Assembly (NCBI RefSeq): GCF_001053095.1
Contig: NZ_CGBP01000004.1
Coordinates: 133,659-197,658 of the forward strand
Length of the DNA stretch: 64,000 nt
From: Yersinia similis
Lineage (GTDB): Bacteria > Pseudomonadota > Gammaproteobacteria > Enterobacterales > Enterobacteriaceae
Direction: 5' to 3'
Shown: positions 1 through 8,880 of the stretch, one piece after another
How positions within the stretch are numbered: the stretch's first letter is position 1
How the letters are laid out: each line of letters starts with the position of its first letter
The notes under the pieces: model-generated
What the model saw: only the letters and a program-made list of their open reading frames with translations
Database searches by the model: none
Told to the model about the DNA's origin: nothing
Made by a program: the position numbers and the translations under genes

Positions 1-130
1 CCGCAGGGTGAGACTCTGATGAGGCTCATAATCCCGATGAGGCTATTTATTTTAAGGTCAACAACCAGTAAGTGATTCGGGTGAGTGCGCACAGCTAACA
101 ACCCTGCAGCGTCAAGGCCGAAGGGGAAAG
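1..130. other. Upstream stretch without a supported gene
   Basis: No coding region of convincing length is visible here. The only structure seen is a short direct repeat, GATGAGGCT, at about 17-25 and 37-45. In E. coli setA lies beyond sgrS in this direction; nothing here resembles its start. Confidence 0.4.
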
Positions 131-132
131 AG

Positions 133-160
133 AAAAAAGCCAGCAGAAAAACCTACTGGC
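133..160 (-). terminator. Rho-independent terminator of sgrS
   Basis: On the minus strand an 8-bp stem GCCAGTAG/CTGCTGGC with one G-U pair closes a GTTTTT loop and is followed by six T. Position and form match the SgrS 3' end in E. coli. Confidence 0.85.
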
Positions 161-282
161 TGGTGAAAAACACCATTACTCAGAATTTGTTGGGTATTCG
201 GTAGGACAGGGGGCAACTCATTACTTTCGGCTGTGACTGCATAGACATTGTCACGATAACCCGCTTTTCTTGGGGGTTAGTA
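133..282 (-). ncRNA. sgrS: SgrS small RNA (glucose-phosphate stress)
   Basis: SgrS is an Hfq-dependent RNA that pairs with ptsG mRNA and blocks translation when sugar phosphates accumulate. It is encoded divergently from sgrR, as here. On the minus strand the base-pairing core CTGAGTAATGG (complement of 173-183) closely matches the E. coli CTGAGTATTGG. It is followed by a small GGTG/CACC hairpin and a terminator with a six-T tail, which is the usual Hfq-binding module. A TATATT -10 (complement of 290-295) puts the 5' end near 282, an inference. The RNA would be about 150 nt, shorter than the 227 nt of E. coli SgrS. I see no open frame resembling SgrT in it, so it is probably a riboregulator only. 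Confidence 0.8.
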
Positions 283-338
283 TCTGCGTAATATAGGGAA
301 AGAAAAACTGATGAGATTTCCCAAGGAGTTCCTCTTTT

Positions 339-2000
339 ATGTCTACTTCGCGCCTGCAACAACAATTTATTCGTCTCTGGCAACGCTATAACGGCCAGTC
401 AACGGAAACCACATTGCAGGCGCTGGCAGAGGTACTTAATTGTTCACGCCGCTATGTACGTTCTCTGCTGGGCAAGATGCAACAAGCGGGCTGGCTCGAC
501 TGGCAGGCTGAAGCTGGCCGAGGAAAACGCTCACAATTGATCTTCTTGCGTTCCGGGCTAGCGTTGCAACAACAACGGGCTGAAGAGTTGCTCGAGCAGG
601 ATCATATTGATCAGTTAGTCCAGTTGGTCGGCGATAAAAAAGCGGTACGCCAAATGTTGCTATCCCAGTTGGGACGTAGCTTCCGGCAAGGAAAACATAT
701 TCTGCGGGTGCTCTATTACCGCCCATTCGAGAACTTATTACCCGGCACGGCCCTACGCCGATCTGAAACCCATATGGTGCGGCAAATTTTTAACGGGCTG
801 ACACGGATAAATGAGGAAAATGGGGAACTCGAACCAGACTTATCTCATCACTGGCAAGCTATCACTCCCTTACATTGGCGCTTTTATTTGCGACCAGCCA
901 TTCATTTCCACCATGGACGAGAACTGGAAATGAGTGATGTGATTAGCAGCCTGACCCGCCTGATCCCCCAGCCCCTGTTTTCTCATATTACGGAGGTGCG
1001 TTCACCGACACCTTATGTGATTGATGTTTATCTCCGTTCGCCAGATCACTGGTTGCCATGGCTACTGGGCAGCGTTCACGCGATGATTTTGCCGCAAGAG
1101 TGGGAAACTCAGCCCGATTTTCACCGGCAGCCTATTGGTACCGGCCCCTATTCCGTGATCCGCAATCATCACAGCCAGTTGAAAATTCAGGCATTCGATA
1201 ACTATTTTGGTTTCCGAGCACTGATTGACGAGGTCAATATCTGGGTGCTCCCAGAACTCTCAGAAGAATTGGTGTATTCCGGGGTACAATTGCAAGCCGA
1301 CGATACCGGTAAAAATAAGCTGGAGAGCCGTTTAGAGGAAGGTTGCTACTTCTTACTGTTCGACCAGCGCTCCCCTCAGGCCTGCACCCCGGAAATCCGC
1401 CGTTGGTTATGTGAGTTGATCACACCGATAGCGCTACTCAGCCACGCAGACCCCTTTTATCAACGTTATTGGTCACCGGCCTATGGCATGTTACCACGCT
1501 GGCACCATAACCGACTGACCACTCAAGAGCCAAAACCCGAAGAGCTGACCGAGCTAACACTGACGTTTTACAGCGAACATTCAGAGTTTGATGCCATCAG
1601 CCAGACACTCACAAAATTATTGGCCGCTCAGGGCGTGATGTTAAAGATACAGGTCTTGGACTACACCCGCTGGTATCAGGGGGATGCACAAAGCGATATC
1701 TGGCTCGGCAGTGCTAACTTTTACTTGCCACTGGAGTTCTCACTATTTTCCACCCTCTATGAATTGCCACTGCTACAACATTGTCTGAACGAAGAACTGC
1801 ATCAAGATATTGAATCCTGGCGTAATAACACTTTACTCATGGCCGATTGGTGCCAACGACTGGTAAGCCAGCATCAATTCCATCCGCTATTTCATCATTG
1901 GTTAGAATTATACGGTCAACACAGTATGCGGGGAGTGCGTATGAATACACTCGGCTGGTTTGATTTTAAATCCGCATGGTTTACCCCACCAGAGGCATAG
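339..2000 (+). CDS. sgrR: SgrR, transcriptional activator of sgrS
   Basis: SgrR is a DNA-binding regulator that activates sgrS during sugar-phosphate stress. The 553-residue protein has an N-terminal winged-helix region (about 1-95; it opens [15 protein letters not shown], nearly identical to E. coli SgrR) and a C-terminal region related to family 5 solute-binding proteins, thought to sense a small metabolite. An AAGGAG lies about 10 nt before the ATG, and the ATG corresponds to the E. coli start. It is divergent from sgrS, so the 56 nt from the sgrS start to this ATG must hold both promoters. Length and sequence look intact. The E. coli neighbour thiB is displaced about 3.5 kb by an inserted AT-rich region. 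Confidence 0.93.
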   Translation: MSTSRLQQQFIRLWQRYNGQSTETTLQALAEVLNCSRRYVRSLLGKMQQAGWLDWQAEAGRGKRSQLIFLRSGLALQQQRAEELLEQDHIDQLVQLVGDKKAVRQMLLSQLGRSFRQGKHILRVLYYRPFENLLPGTALRRSETHMVRQIFNGLTRINEENGELEPDLSHHWQAITPLHWRFYLRPAIHFHHGRELEMSDVISSLTRLIPQPLFSHITEVRSPTPYVIDVYLRSPDHWLPWLLGSVHAMILPQEWETQPDFHRQPIGTGPYSVIRNHHSQLKIQAFDNYFGFRALIDEVNIWVLPELSEELVYSGVQLQADDTGKNKLESRLEEGCYFLLFDQRSPQACTPEIRRWLCELITPIALLSHADPFYQRYWSPAYGMLPRWHHNRLTTQEPKPEELTELTLTFYSEHSEFDAISQTLTKLLAAQGVMLKIQVLDYTRWYQGDAQSDIWLGSANFYLPLEFSLFSTLYELPLLQHCLNEELHQDIESWRNNTLLMADWCQRLVSQHQFHPLFHHWLELYGQHSMRGVRMNTLGWFDFKSAWFTPPEA

Positions 2001-2128
2001 GGCGGCGTTGACTTACACTGCGCTCCCCCTGAATTTATTATACAAACGGGCTGCACTACCCCCTTTCAATAACTCCATTTATGAGATGTATTTAAATACT
2101 CTCATTTTTTATTGTAAAATTTTTTATA

Positions 2129-2551
2129 TGCGATGATGAACCGGTGATTCAGGGGTTAACAGAGGCAGCAGAACGCTATCCGCGATACGGCTTTAAGAAG
2201 CTGTTTCAGATACTGCGCAGGCAGAGTCAACGCTGGAGCCATAAACGAGTTCACCGAATTTATTGTCTGCTGAAATTAAATTTTCGTCGGAAGGGAAAAC
2301 AACGCCTGCCGGTGCGTAATCCGGCATCACTGGCAACGCCGGAGCAGCTGAATCAGAGCTGGTCGATTGATTTTATGCATGATGCACTGGTCTGTGGCAG
2401 ACGATTCAGGACGTTCAATGTCGTGGATGACTTTAACCACGAAGCTCTGGCTATTGAAATTGACCTGAATATTCCGGCACAACGGGTTGTGTGTGCTGGA
2501 CAGGAACGTGGCAAATCGTAGGTATTCGCTGAAAATGCGGATGAATAATGG
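2129..2551 (+). pseudogene. IS3-family transposase OrfB remnant (truncated, frameshifted)
   Basis: Frame 1 (to about 2485) reads DDEPVIQGLTEAAERYPRYG and later SWSIDFMHDAL and FNVVDDFNHEALAIE. This is the HTH-21 plus start of the DDE catalytic domain of IS3-family OrfB, nearest in style to the IS407 group. Near 2485 the frame shifts: the next frame continues with VLDRNVANRRY and MRMNNGP, where IS3 enzymes have MRxDNGPE, so the second catalytic Asp is now Asn. The homology stops at about 2551, where Rpn-like sequence begins. There is no OrfA, no terminal repeat seen, and no third catalytic residue, so the copy is dead. The subgroup assignment is from memory. Confidence 0.8.
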
Positions 2552-2775
2552 TCCTGGTACGCGAACTGGCACAGCGTGTGCTGCAACACGGAGACGCACT
2601 TATGACCATCGCACAGCAGCTCGAACAGAAAGGTATCGAGAAGGGCATTCAGCTTGGTCGACAGGAAGGTAAACTCGAAGTAGCGCACAGTTTGCTAAAA
2701 ATGGGAATGTTGCGCGAATCGGCACAAGAAGCGACCGGCCTTTCCGAAGACGATTTGGCGCAAATCCACCATTAA
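2552..2775 (+). pseudogene. Rpn/YhgA-type recombination-promoting nuclease, C-terminal remnant
   Basis: About 74 codons read RELAQRVLQHGDALMTIAQQ, then LEQKGIEKGIQLGRQEG, ending GLSEDDLAQIHH. The Gln/Gly/Glu-rich xxKGxxxGxQxGxxEG stretch followed by a 'TGLSxxDL' end is the typical C-terminus of Rpn (PD-(D/E)XK, formerly YhgA transposase) proteins. The N-terminal nuclease core is missing, replaced at the 5' side by the IS3 remnant, so this is a junction product and not a gene. It ends just before a hairpin (2784-2805) that was probably its terminator and became a YPAL target. Confidence 0.75.
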
Positions 2776-2805
2776 GTATTTTAACAGCTAGCGCTCGCTA
2801 GCTGT

Positions 2806-2985
2806 CAGACTGCTGACAAACCCCGATGACTCAATCTTGAACGGTGAGGATAGGCAGAGGAGTAAAGCGTCCGCGCCAGGGAGGGCGCGGCTCGAGCCCC
2901 CAGGGAAGGCTATTTTTATACAGGGAAGCCGGCGTCTTTACGATCTGCCTGTTCTCTCCGTTGCAAGCACTTTGTCAATAACCTC
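2806..2985 (+). repeat. YPAL-like interspersed element, copy 1 (180 bp)
   Basis: It starts CAGACTGCTGACAAACCCCG and ends CACTTTGTCAATAACCTC, and is nearly the same as 52179-52358; 15676-15840 is a shorter, inverted relative. It is flanked by 22-bp direct repeats (2784-2805 and 2986-3007, one mismatch). Each is itself a hairpin of the form ACAGC..AGCGCT..GCTGT, so the element split and duplicated a terminator-like hairpin. This agrees with what I recall of YPAL, a non-autonomous miniature insertion family of yersiniae that prefers terminators downstream of genes. The family name is from memory; the repeat and target duplications are seen directly. Confidence 0.8.
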
Positions 2986-3007
2986 ACAGCCAGCGCTCGC
3001 TAGCTGT

Positions 3008-3127
3008 TCTCTTTATACACGTATCTGGCAATGCCCTTACCGTGACACTGAACGTGACCGCGATATTAACGCGACACTCAACATCCAGAGCAAGTGCATA
3101 TTGGAATTACAGACAGCGGGAGCAGTC
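3008..3127 (+). pseudogene. TnpB (IS200/IS605-type OrfB) C-terminal remnant
   Basis: The frame reads TRIWQCPYRDTERDRDINAT, then LNIQSKCILELQTAGAV. The W-x-C-x-x-C..T.xDRDxNAxxNI signature marks the zinc-ribbon and last RuvC motif of TnpB. The second Cys is replaced by Arg, and everything upstream has been lost at the right YPAL target repeat, so no active protein can be made. It sits immediately beyond the YPAL duplication, which suggests that a TnpB gene end once lay next to that hairpin. Confidence 0.7.
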
Positions 3128-4631
3128 AACGAGCAGCAAATAGATTATTTACTGCATATTTGTACGATATATCGAGATTCTTTAACAAAGCTGTCAGCAC
3201 CATATCAGCTATTTCCTTGATTTTTATTTTTTGTTCCTGGTTTAGTTCCTGTGAGATAAAATGAGTATAGAGCTCGTTAAAAACATTAAGTTCTTTTACT
3301 GATGAGTGTTTCCCACTTAAATATGGGAGACTGATGTTATATTCCTTCTCTGCCAATTTAGCCACATTACCAACATACGAAAAGAATGATTTACCACTTA
3401 ACTCAAGGATCATCATAAACCAGAATCTGATTAACGGTTCTGAATTTTTTAACCCACACAATGAAAACTTAACCAAGTTTTCTCGATGGGTATCCATATC
3501 TGCATTAAGAAATATAAAATCAAGTGTGTCACTTGCTGTCCAACGTAACATTTCATCAAGCTGCAGTGATTTCCAATCATTATAAAATAAATAACTATGC
3601 TCTGAAAGAAGTAATGCATATTCAGTTATGAGTCTTTCACTCTCAGATTCTATCCGCTCATAAGGAAAGACGTACCTGTTAATATCTCTGTACCCCATAA
3701 TGTCCACGGTCCACAGAGGGATAAAACTTTTTAACTTTATTAACGGATTAATAGAAGTAGATTTTAGCCATTCATAAAATGGATGCTTGGATATCTGTTC
3801 AAGATAATTATTTATATGTTGGATTATATCGTTACTATGGTTATTCCCGGTGATAAGGAAAAGGTCAGGATACTGTGGGTACTCATTGTTACCTATAATA
3901 GTTAACATTTCTGGGAATTTTGGGTAGGACTGTGTCAGAATATAATTAGACGTATAATTGTAAAATGCATTGTGAATCCCATGAAAAATATCAAACATGC
4001 GCTGTGAGAGGCTCCTGACTTTTTCATTGGCATCTTGCTCCAATACTATATTCTCGAACACACCTTCCGATTCCCAGACATGTCCATTCTCAAGATTGAG
4101 ATGAAATGTTCCAAAGTAACGAAGTGATATATTTAAATTCACAGCTATTCTATCGGCAATAGGACTTATTCTCGAAAAAAACACGTTACCGCATGTTTCT
4201 CCTGATTCAGAATGAGCATAACGTAAAATAGGATCACTTTCATCATCTATACAGAGCCTCATGAAATCAATTCCATATTTTCTGAAACACTCCATCTCCG
4301 AGCTGATAAATAACCAGTAAATAATATCACTGGAATTCCATTTTAACTTATCATCAATATGTAGCTTCCTCCAGTCCTCAAGAAATAATCTGGAGTGTGT
4401 TTCATCTTCAATGGTGCCACCGTTGATTACCGATTTGAAACTAGTATCAGGAGTCTCAAATCTAATAACCCATTTATTCATATCTCTAAAATTCATGATA
4501 AAATGAACCATAGCAGGCATAAACATAAGTTTATTATTGAATTCGATTTTATCTGTGCTAATCAGATCATAAAAAACATGTTCTTCAAGCTTTTTCTTTT
4601 GTTCATCACGAAATTGATAAAATGTCTTCAT
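3126..4631 (-). CDS. Tandem haem-oxygenase-like (iron-containing redox enzyme family) protein
   Basis: I do not recognise this 501-residue protein by name. It contains an internal duplication: residues 16-190 and 282-455 share HxFYxxL, then HSxLFxxDWxxLxxDxxLxW(N/T)xSD, then (N/K)xFFS...NISLxY. This pattern fits the haem-oxygenase-like diiron fold (Pfam Haem_oxygenas_2/TenA-like). In repeat 1 the likely iron ligands are present: E75 or E77 and H79, and H177-x3-E181-x2-H184. In repeat 2 the last set reads H442-x3-K446-x2-N449 and the acidic residue before H345 is shifted, so repeat 2 is probably non-catalytic. There is no signal peptide, so it is likely cytosolic. The gene is AT-rich compared with the backbone and lies among mobile-element debris, pointing to horizontal transfer. 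The ATG start has only a weak ribosome site. Substrate unknown. Confidence 0.6.
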   Translation of the reverse strand: MKTFYQFRDEQKKKLEEHVFYDLISTDKIEFNNKLMFMPAMVHFIMNFRDMNKWVIRFETPDTSFKSVINGGTIEDETHSRLFLEDWRKLHIDDKLKWNSSDIIYWLFISSEMECFRKYGIDFMRLCIDDESDPILRYAHSESGETCGNVFFSRISPIADRIAVNLNISLRYFGTFHLNLENGHVWESEGVFENIVLEQDANEKVRSLSQRMFDIFHGIHNAFYNYTSNYILTQSYPKFPEMLTIIGNNEYPQYPDLFLITGNNHSNDIIQHINNYLEQISKHPFYEWLKSTSINPLIKLKSFIPLWTVDIMGYRDINRYVFPYERIESESERLITEYALLLSEHSYLFYNDWKSLQLDEMLRWTASDTLDFIFLNADMDTHRENLVKFSLCGLKNSEPLIRFWFMMILELSGKSFFSYVGNVAKLAEKEYNISLPYLSGKHSSVKELNVFNELYTHFISQELNQEQKIKIKEIADMVLTALLKNLDISYKYAVNNLFAAR

Positions 4632-5200
4632 AATTTAACTCACTTTTGTTTAACACATTCTTACATTAATACAAATTTTATATTATTCACACAATTCGAC
4701 AGCTCCTCGCCAGCATTGAAATCCACCAAGGCATTAAGCAATGCGAGGTAAAACGCCTAAAATACTTTTTATCATCATTGATCGATAGTGCCAGTAATAA
4801 AGTGTTAAATATTGTGCAAAAGTAGACCAAAGAGATCGGGGAATTATGATGTAAAAGTGCCCCCCAATTATTTCCTTTTTTTGTGGGGATTCCTCAGGTT
4901 CCGAATACTATCAGAAGTACGGCATTTAACAGAAAACTGGCCGGGAACCCTCAATGGCAGTGGTACTAAAACCGGAGGGACTACAGTTCAATCATGTAAA
5001 TTTTTCATTTTTCAGATATTTCTTTATCAACCCACAACAATAGTAACTATTTAGTTTTGTCCTGATATTACGGTAATCCTCAAGGTGAGATACATCTGGT
5101 TGATGATGAGACATTTTCGAATGAGGGAAATCCCCCTACACCCCCTCCTCCGCACAAACATCGCCCTTTCACCGGCTTGGATTAAACTCTACAATGGCGT
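4632..5200. other. AT-rich intergenic stretch between the haem-oxygenase-like gene and the thiB leader
   Basis: No intact gene is supported. From about 4702 to 4824 (+) one frame stays open for some 40 codons (RQLLASIEIHQGIKQCEVKR, then LKYFLSSLIDS) and ends in a stop, but has no start. It may be the tail of a lost gene; I do not recognise it. The rest holds only short frames. The promoter of the thiB transcript must lie here or just downstream, but I cannot place it. Confidence 0.4.
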
Positions 5201-5202
5201 CG

Positions 5203-5454
5203 TCTCAACGGGGTGCAAAATATTGCCAGCTCGGTTTAACTCGGTATCGCAGGTGTCAAAACCCAGCGAACCGGGTTATGACAGTGGCGAACAGCGCGGA
5301 GTGACCGGAACATACACCATGACTTTATCAATCATGGCGATGCGCGGATCACCCATACTGCTCAATACTGGAACCACCTAACCGCCGCAATTTTTTTCGC
5401 TGAGAGTAAACCCGTCGAACCTGATCCGGTTAACCCCGGCGGAGGGATTTGAGA
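5203..5454 (+). promoter_or_regulatory. TPP riboswitch (THI element) of thiBPQ, expanded P3
   Basis: The conserved TPP aptamer pieces are present: GGGGTGC (5210-5216), CTGAGA (5400-5405), ACCC (5410-5413), GAACCTGATCCGG (5417-5429) and GGAGGGA (5441-5447). P1 closes between TCTCAA (5203-5208) and TTGAGA (5449-5454). Between the two aptamer halves lie about 180 nt in place of the usual short P3. The outer part of this insert pairs (AAAATATTGC at 5217-5226 with GCAATTTTTT at 5387-5396), so the extra sequence appears to extend P3. The aptamer ends 84 nt before the thiB start; I see no clear terminator hairpin, so control of translation initiation is the more likely mode. Confidence 0.85.
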
Positions 5455-5538
5455 ATGATAACGACCGTATCATCACGGATACCAATGTTAACTACCGCCT
5501 CAGATACCTTTGCCACCTTTATGTTCAAGGAGTGCAAA

Positions 5539-6531
5539 GTGTTTAAACACATTATTTCCTGCTTATTACTGATATCAGCCACCTCCGTGCTTGCCGCAGA
5601 GAAACCCACTCTGACGGTATATACCTACGACTCCTTTGCTGCAGATTGGGGTCCAGGCCCGGCGATTAAGCAAGCCTTTGAAGCTGAATGCGATTGCCAG
5701 CTAAAATTTGTGGCACTGGAAGATGGTGTTTCACTGCTGAACCGCCTGCGGATGGAAGGTAAAAACAGCCAGGCCGATGTGATTTTAGGGTTGGATAACA
5801 ATCTGGTACAGGCGGCAGAACAAACCGGCTTGTTTACCCCAAGCCAGGTTGATACCCGTAACCTGACCCTGCCAGAACCGTGGCAGAATAAGACGTTTGT
5901 CCCTTATGATTATGGCTATTTTGCCTTTGTGTATAACAAAGAAAAACTGAAAAACCCGCCAAAAAGTCTGCACGAATTGATCAGCAGTAAAGAACCGTGG
6001 AAAGTGATTTATCAAGACCCACGTACCAGCACTCCGGGTCTGGGTCTGATGCTGTGGATGCAAAAAGTCTATGGCGATCAAGCCCCGCAAGCATGGCAAC
6101 AACTGGCGCAAAAAACTGTCACGGTCACCAAAGGCTGGAGCGAGGCATATGGCTTGTTCCTTAAGGGGGAAGCGGATTTAGTACTGAGCTACACCACGTC
6201 TCCGGCTTACCATTTGATTGCAGAAAAGAATAACAACTATGCAGCCGCCGATTTCAGTGAAGGTCACTATTTACAAGTAGAAGTCGCCGGTCAACTGGCC
6301 GCCAGTAAACAACCTGAACTGGCGCAGCGCTTTATGCAATTTATCGTGACCCCTGCATTCCAAAACTACATTCCAACCGGCAACTGGATGTATCCAGTGA
6401 TCAAAATGGATCTACCCGCCGGGTTCGAGACACTGACCGTGCCACAAAAAGCGTTGCAATTTGATGCTAAAGACGTGGCGGATAACCGCAGTAAATGGAT
6501 TCAGGCATGGCAATCCGCCGTCAGCCGTTAA
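5539..6531 (+). CDS. thiB: ThiB, periplasmic thiamine-binding protein
   Basis: This is the substrate-binding component of the thiamine/TMP/TPP ABC importer ThiBPQ. The mature sequence, starting about AEKPTLTVYTYDSFAADWGP, closely follows E. coli ThiB, including the ALEDGVSLLNRLRMEGKNS and YQDPRTSTPGLG stretches. A signal peptide covers the first ~20 residues and ends LAA. I choose the GTG at 5539 because AAGGAG (5527-5532) lies 6 nt upstream and the resulting 330 residues match the usual 327. A start at the open-frame limit (TTG 5449) would fall inside the riboswitch. It overlaps thiP by 25 nt. Confidence 0.93.
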   Translation: MFKHIISCLLLISATSVLAAEKPTLTVYTYDSFAADWGPGPAIKQAFEAECDCQLKFVALEDGVSLLNRLRMEGKNSQADVILGLDNNLVQAAEQTGLFTPSQVDTRNLTLPEPWQNKTFVPYDYGYFAFVYNKEKLKNPPKSLHELISSKEPWKVIYQDPRTSTPGLGLMLWMQKVYGDQAPQAWQQLAQKTVTVTKGWSEAYGLFLKGEADLVLSYTTSPAYHLIAEKNNNYAAADFSEGHYLQVEVAGQLAASKQPELAQRFMQFIVTPAFQNYIPTGNWMYPVIKMDLPAGFETLTVPQKALQFDAKDVADNRSKWIQAWQSAVSR

Positions 6532-8114
6532 TCGCTCCCTGGCTATGGCCGGGGGTGCTGGCCGCCGGGCTGATTGTCGTGGTCGCCTTGCTGGCGTTCG
6601 CCGCTATCTGGCACCATGCACCCACGGCAGATTGGCAAAGTGTCTGGCATGACAGTTATCTGTGGCACGTGATCCGCTTTACTTTCTGGCAGGCATTTTT
6701 ATCTGCCCTACTGTCGGTGATACCCGCCATTTTCCTGGCGCGCGCGCTGTACCGCCGTAACTTTCCTGGCCGCCAGTTCATGCTGCGTTTATGTGCCATG
6801 ACGTTGGTTCTGCCAGTGTTAGTCGCGCTATTCGGCATTCTGACGGTCTATGGCCGTCAGGGGTGGCTGGCTCATCTGTTTGGCTGGCTGGGGGTGGATT
6901 ACCGCTTCTCCCCCTATGGCTTGCAAGGTATTTTGTTAGCGCATATCTTCTTTAACCTGCCACTGGCAACCCGCTTGTTGTTACAGTCGCTAGAAGGCAT
7001 CGCCGTGGAACAACGCCAACTGGCCGCACAACTGGGCATGAACGGCTGGCAGCATTTTCGCTGGGTAGAGTGGCCTTATCTACGTCGTCAAATCCTGCCC
7101 ACTGCCGCTTTGATATTTATGCTGTGCTTTGCCAGCTTTGCCACCGTGCTGTCACTGGGTGGCGGGCCACAGGCAACGACCATTGAACTGGCCATCTATC
7201 AGGCATTGAGCTACGACTATGATTTAGGCCGTGCCGCATTATTGGCGCTGATACAACTGGGCTGCTGCCTGGGTTTAGTGGTACTCAGTCAGCGGCTAAA
7301 CAGCGTGTTGACGGTAGGTAATACGCATGGGCAAATATGGCGTAATCCGCAAGACAGCGGCTGGGCGCGCCTTGGCGATACCCTGCTGATTTGCAGCGCA
7401 TTACTCTTGATGGTACCGCCATTGCTAGCAGTTGTGATTGATGGCAGTAATAAAACAATGCTGACCGTGTTACAACAGCCCGCACTCTGGCAGGCGTTCT
7501 TTACTTCAGTGACCATCGCTATTGGTGCTGGGCTATTGTGTGTCACCCTAACCATGATGCTGCTATGGAGTAGCCGCGAACTGAAATTACGCCAACGCGC
7601 GGCTTACGGTCAGGCATTGGAGGTCAGCGGCATGGTTATTCTGGCGATGCCCGGCATTGTGTTGGCAACCGGTTTCTTCTTGTTGCTGAATGATACGCTG
7701 GGATTGCCGCAATCTCCTTATGGGTTGGTGATCCTCACCAATGCCCTGATGGCCGTGCCCTACGCATTAAAAGTGCTGGATAACCCGATGCGTGATCTGG
7801 CTGAGCGCTACACACCGTTATGTTTATCACTGGATATCCGTGGCTGGCACCGTTTACGTTATATCGAGCTACGCGCCCTGAAACGCCCATTGGCTCAGGC
7901 ACTGGCCTTTGCCAGTGTGTTATCTATCGGTGATTTTGGCGTAGTCGCGTTATTTGGTAATGAACACTTCCGCACCCTGCCATTTTATCTTTATCAGCAA
8001 ATAGGTTCCTACCGCAGCAATGATGGCGCAGTGACTGCGCTGTTGCTATTGATGCTCTGCTTCCTGCTGTTTACCCTTATTGAACGACTGCCGAGCCGCC
8101 ATGCTAAAGCTTGA
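6507..8114 (+). CDS. thiP: ThiP, thiamine ABC transporter permease
   Basis: Inner-membrane permease of the thiamine importer. The 535-residue protein is two fused binding-protein-dependent permease domains, each with an EAA loop (around [18 protein letters not shown] and [18 protein letters not shown]) that docks on ThiQ, and about twelve hydrophobic segments. The ATG at 6507 ([12 protein letters not shown]) corresponds to the E. coli start MATRRQPLIPGW; an upstream in-frame ATG at 6495 is less likely. The gene overlaps thiB at its 5' end and thiQ at its 3' end, so the three are translated as one coupled operon under the TPP riboswitch. Confidence 0.94.
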   Translation: MAIRRQPLIAPWLWPGVLAAGLIVVVALLAFAAIWHHAPTADWQSVWHDSYLWHVIRFTFWQAFLSALLSVIPAIFLARALYRRNFPGRQFMLRLCAMTLVLPVLVALFGILTVYGRQGWLAHLFGWLGVDYRFSPYGLQGILLAHIFFNLPLATRLLLQSLEGIAVEQRQLAAQLGMNGWQHFRWVEWPYLRRQILPTAALIFMLCFASFATVLSLGGGPQATTIELAIYQALSYDYDLGRAALLALIQLGCCLGLVVLSQRLNSVLTVGNTHGQIWRNPQDSGWARLGDTLLICSALLLMVPPLLAVVIDGSNKTMLTVLQQPALWQAFFTSVTIAIGAGLLCVTLTMMLLWSSRELKLRQRAAYGQALEVSGMVILAMPGIVLATGFFLLLNDTLGLPQSPYGLVILTNALMAVPYALKVLDNPMRDLAERYTPLCLSLDIRGWHRLRYIELRALKRPLAQALAFASVLSIGDFGVVALFGNEHFRTLPFYLYQQIGSYRSNDGAVTALLLLMLCFLLFTLIERLPSRHAKA

Positions 8115-8811
8115 GAAAATCACCTATTTGTATGACCACTTACCAATGTGTTTTGATCTGCGCATTCAACCCGGCGAGCGGGTGGCGATCCTTGGCCCAA
8201 GCGGCGCAGGTAAAAGTACTCTGCTGAGCTTGATTGCCGGTTTTCTCGCCCCGACCGGTGGTCATATGCTGCTGAATAATCAAGATCATACAGCCAGCGC
8301 CCCTGCCAAAAGACCGGTATCGATGCTGTTTCAGGAGAATAACCTGTTTGCACATCTCACCGTCGAACAGAATATCGGGCTAGGTTTACATCCGGGGTTG
8401 AAGCTCAGTGGTGAACAGCAATTGCTGTTACAACAAATTGCCCAGCAAGTTGGATTGGAAAGCTGCCTCGACCGGCTACCCGCACAACTCTCGGGGGGGC
8501 AACGCCAACGGGCGGCATTGGCCCGCTGCCTGGTGCGTAGCCAACCTATTTTGTTACTGGATGAACCTTTTTCAGCGCTGGATCCGGCACTGCGTAATGA
8601 AATGCTGCAATTGGTTGATCAGGTGTGCGTAAACCGCCAGTTGACGCTGCTGATGGTGTCACACAATTTAGATGATGCCGCACGTATTGCACCGCGCACG
8701 TTGTTGATTGTCGAGGGCCGTATTGACTACGATGGCCCCACACAGGCCTTGGTGGACGGCAGTGCGGCGAAAGCCAGCGTACTGGGTATCAAAAGTGCCG
8801 TTATCTCTTGA
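8101..8811 (+). CDS. thiQ: ThiQ, thiamine ABC transporter ATPase
   Basis: Cytoplasmic ATPase that drives thiamine import with ThiP. Walker [10 protein letters not shown] is at residues 32-40, Q-loop at LFQENN, signature LSGGQRQR, Walker B ILLLDEP with the D-loop SALD, and the switch His in LMVSHN. The ATG at 8101 ([15 protein letters not shown]) matches the E. coli start; the longer frame would run deeper into thiP. It overlaps thiP by 14 nt. Length is 236 residues, normal for ThiQ. Confidence 0.94.
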   Translation: MLKLEKITYLYDHLPMCFDLRIQPGERVAILGPSGAGKSTLLSLIAGFLAPTGGHMLLNNQDHTASAPAKRPVSMLFQENNLFAHLTVEQNIGLGLHPGLKLSGEQQLLLQQIAQQVGLESCLDRLPAQLSGGQRQRAALARCLVRSQPILLLDEPFSALDPALRNEMLQLVDQVCVNRQLTLLMVSHNLDDAARIAPRTLLIVEGRIDYDGPTQALVDGSAAKASVLGIKSAVIS

Positions 8812-8880
8812 TCCCTCGCTGCGGTAACCTCGGCGACTAACACACGATAGAATAGGGTTGTCAGTCACCGTGTCCGGGGT

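Noticed and set aside
180-383. 67-codon minus-strand open frame over sgrS (possible SgrT)
   Set aside because: It starts inside sgrR, has no match to SgrT, and lies across the predicted sgrS promoter. The frame is incidental.
4812-5054. 80-codon open frame before the TPP riboswitch
   Set aside because: Codon use is poor and no motif or ribosome site was seen.
5449-5538. Upstream extension of thiB (TTG at 5449 or ATG at 5455)
   Set aside because: It overlaps the P1 strand of the riboswitch and places about 30 residues before a clear signal peptide.
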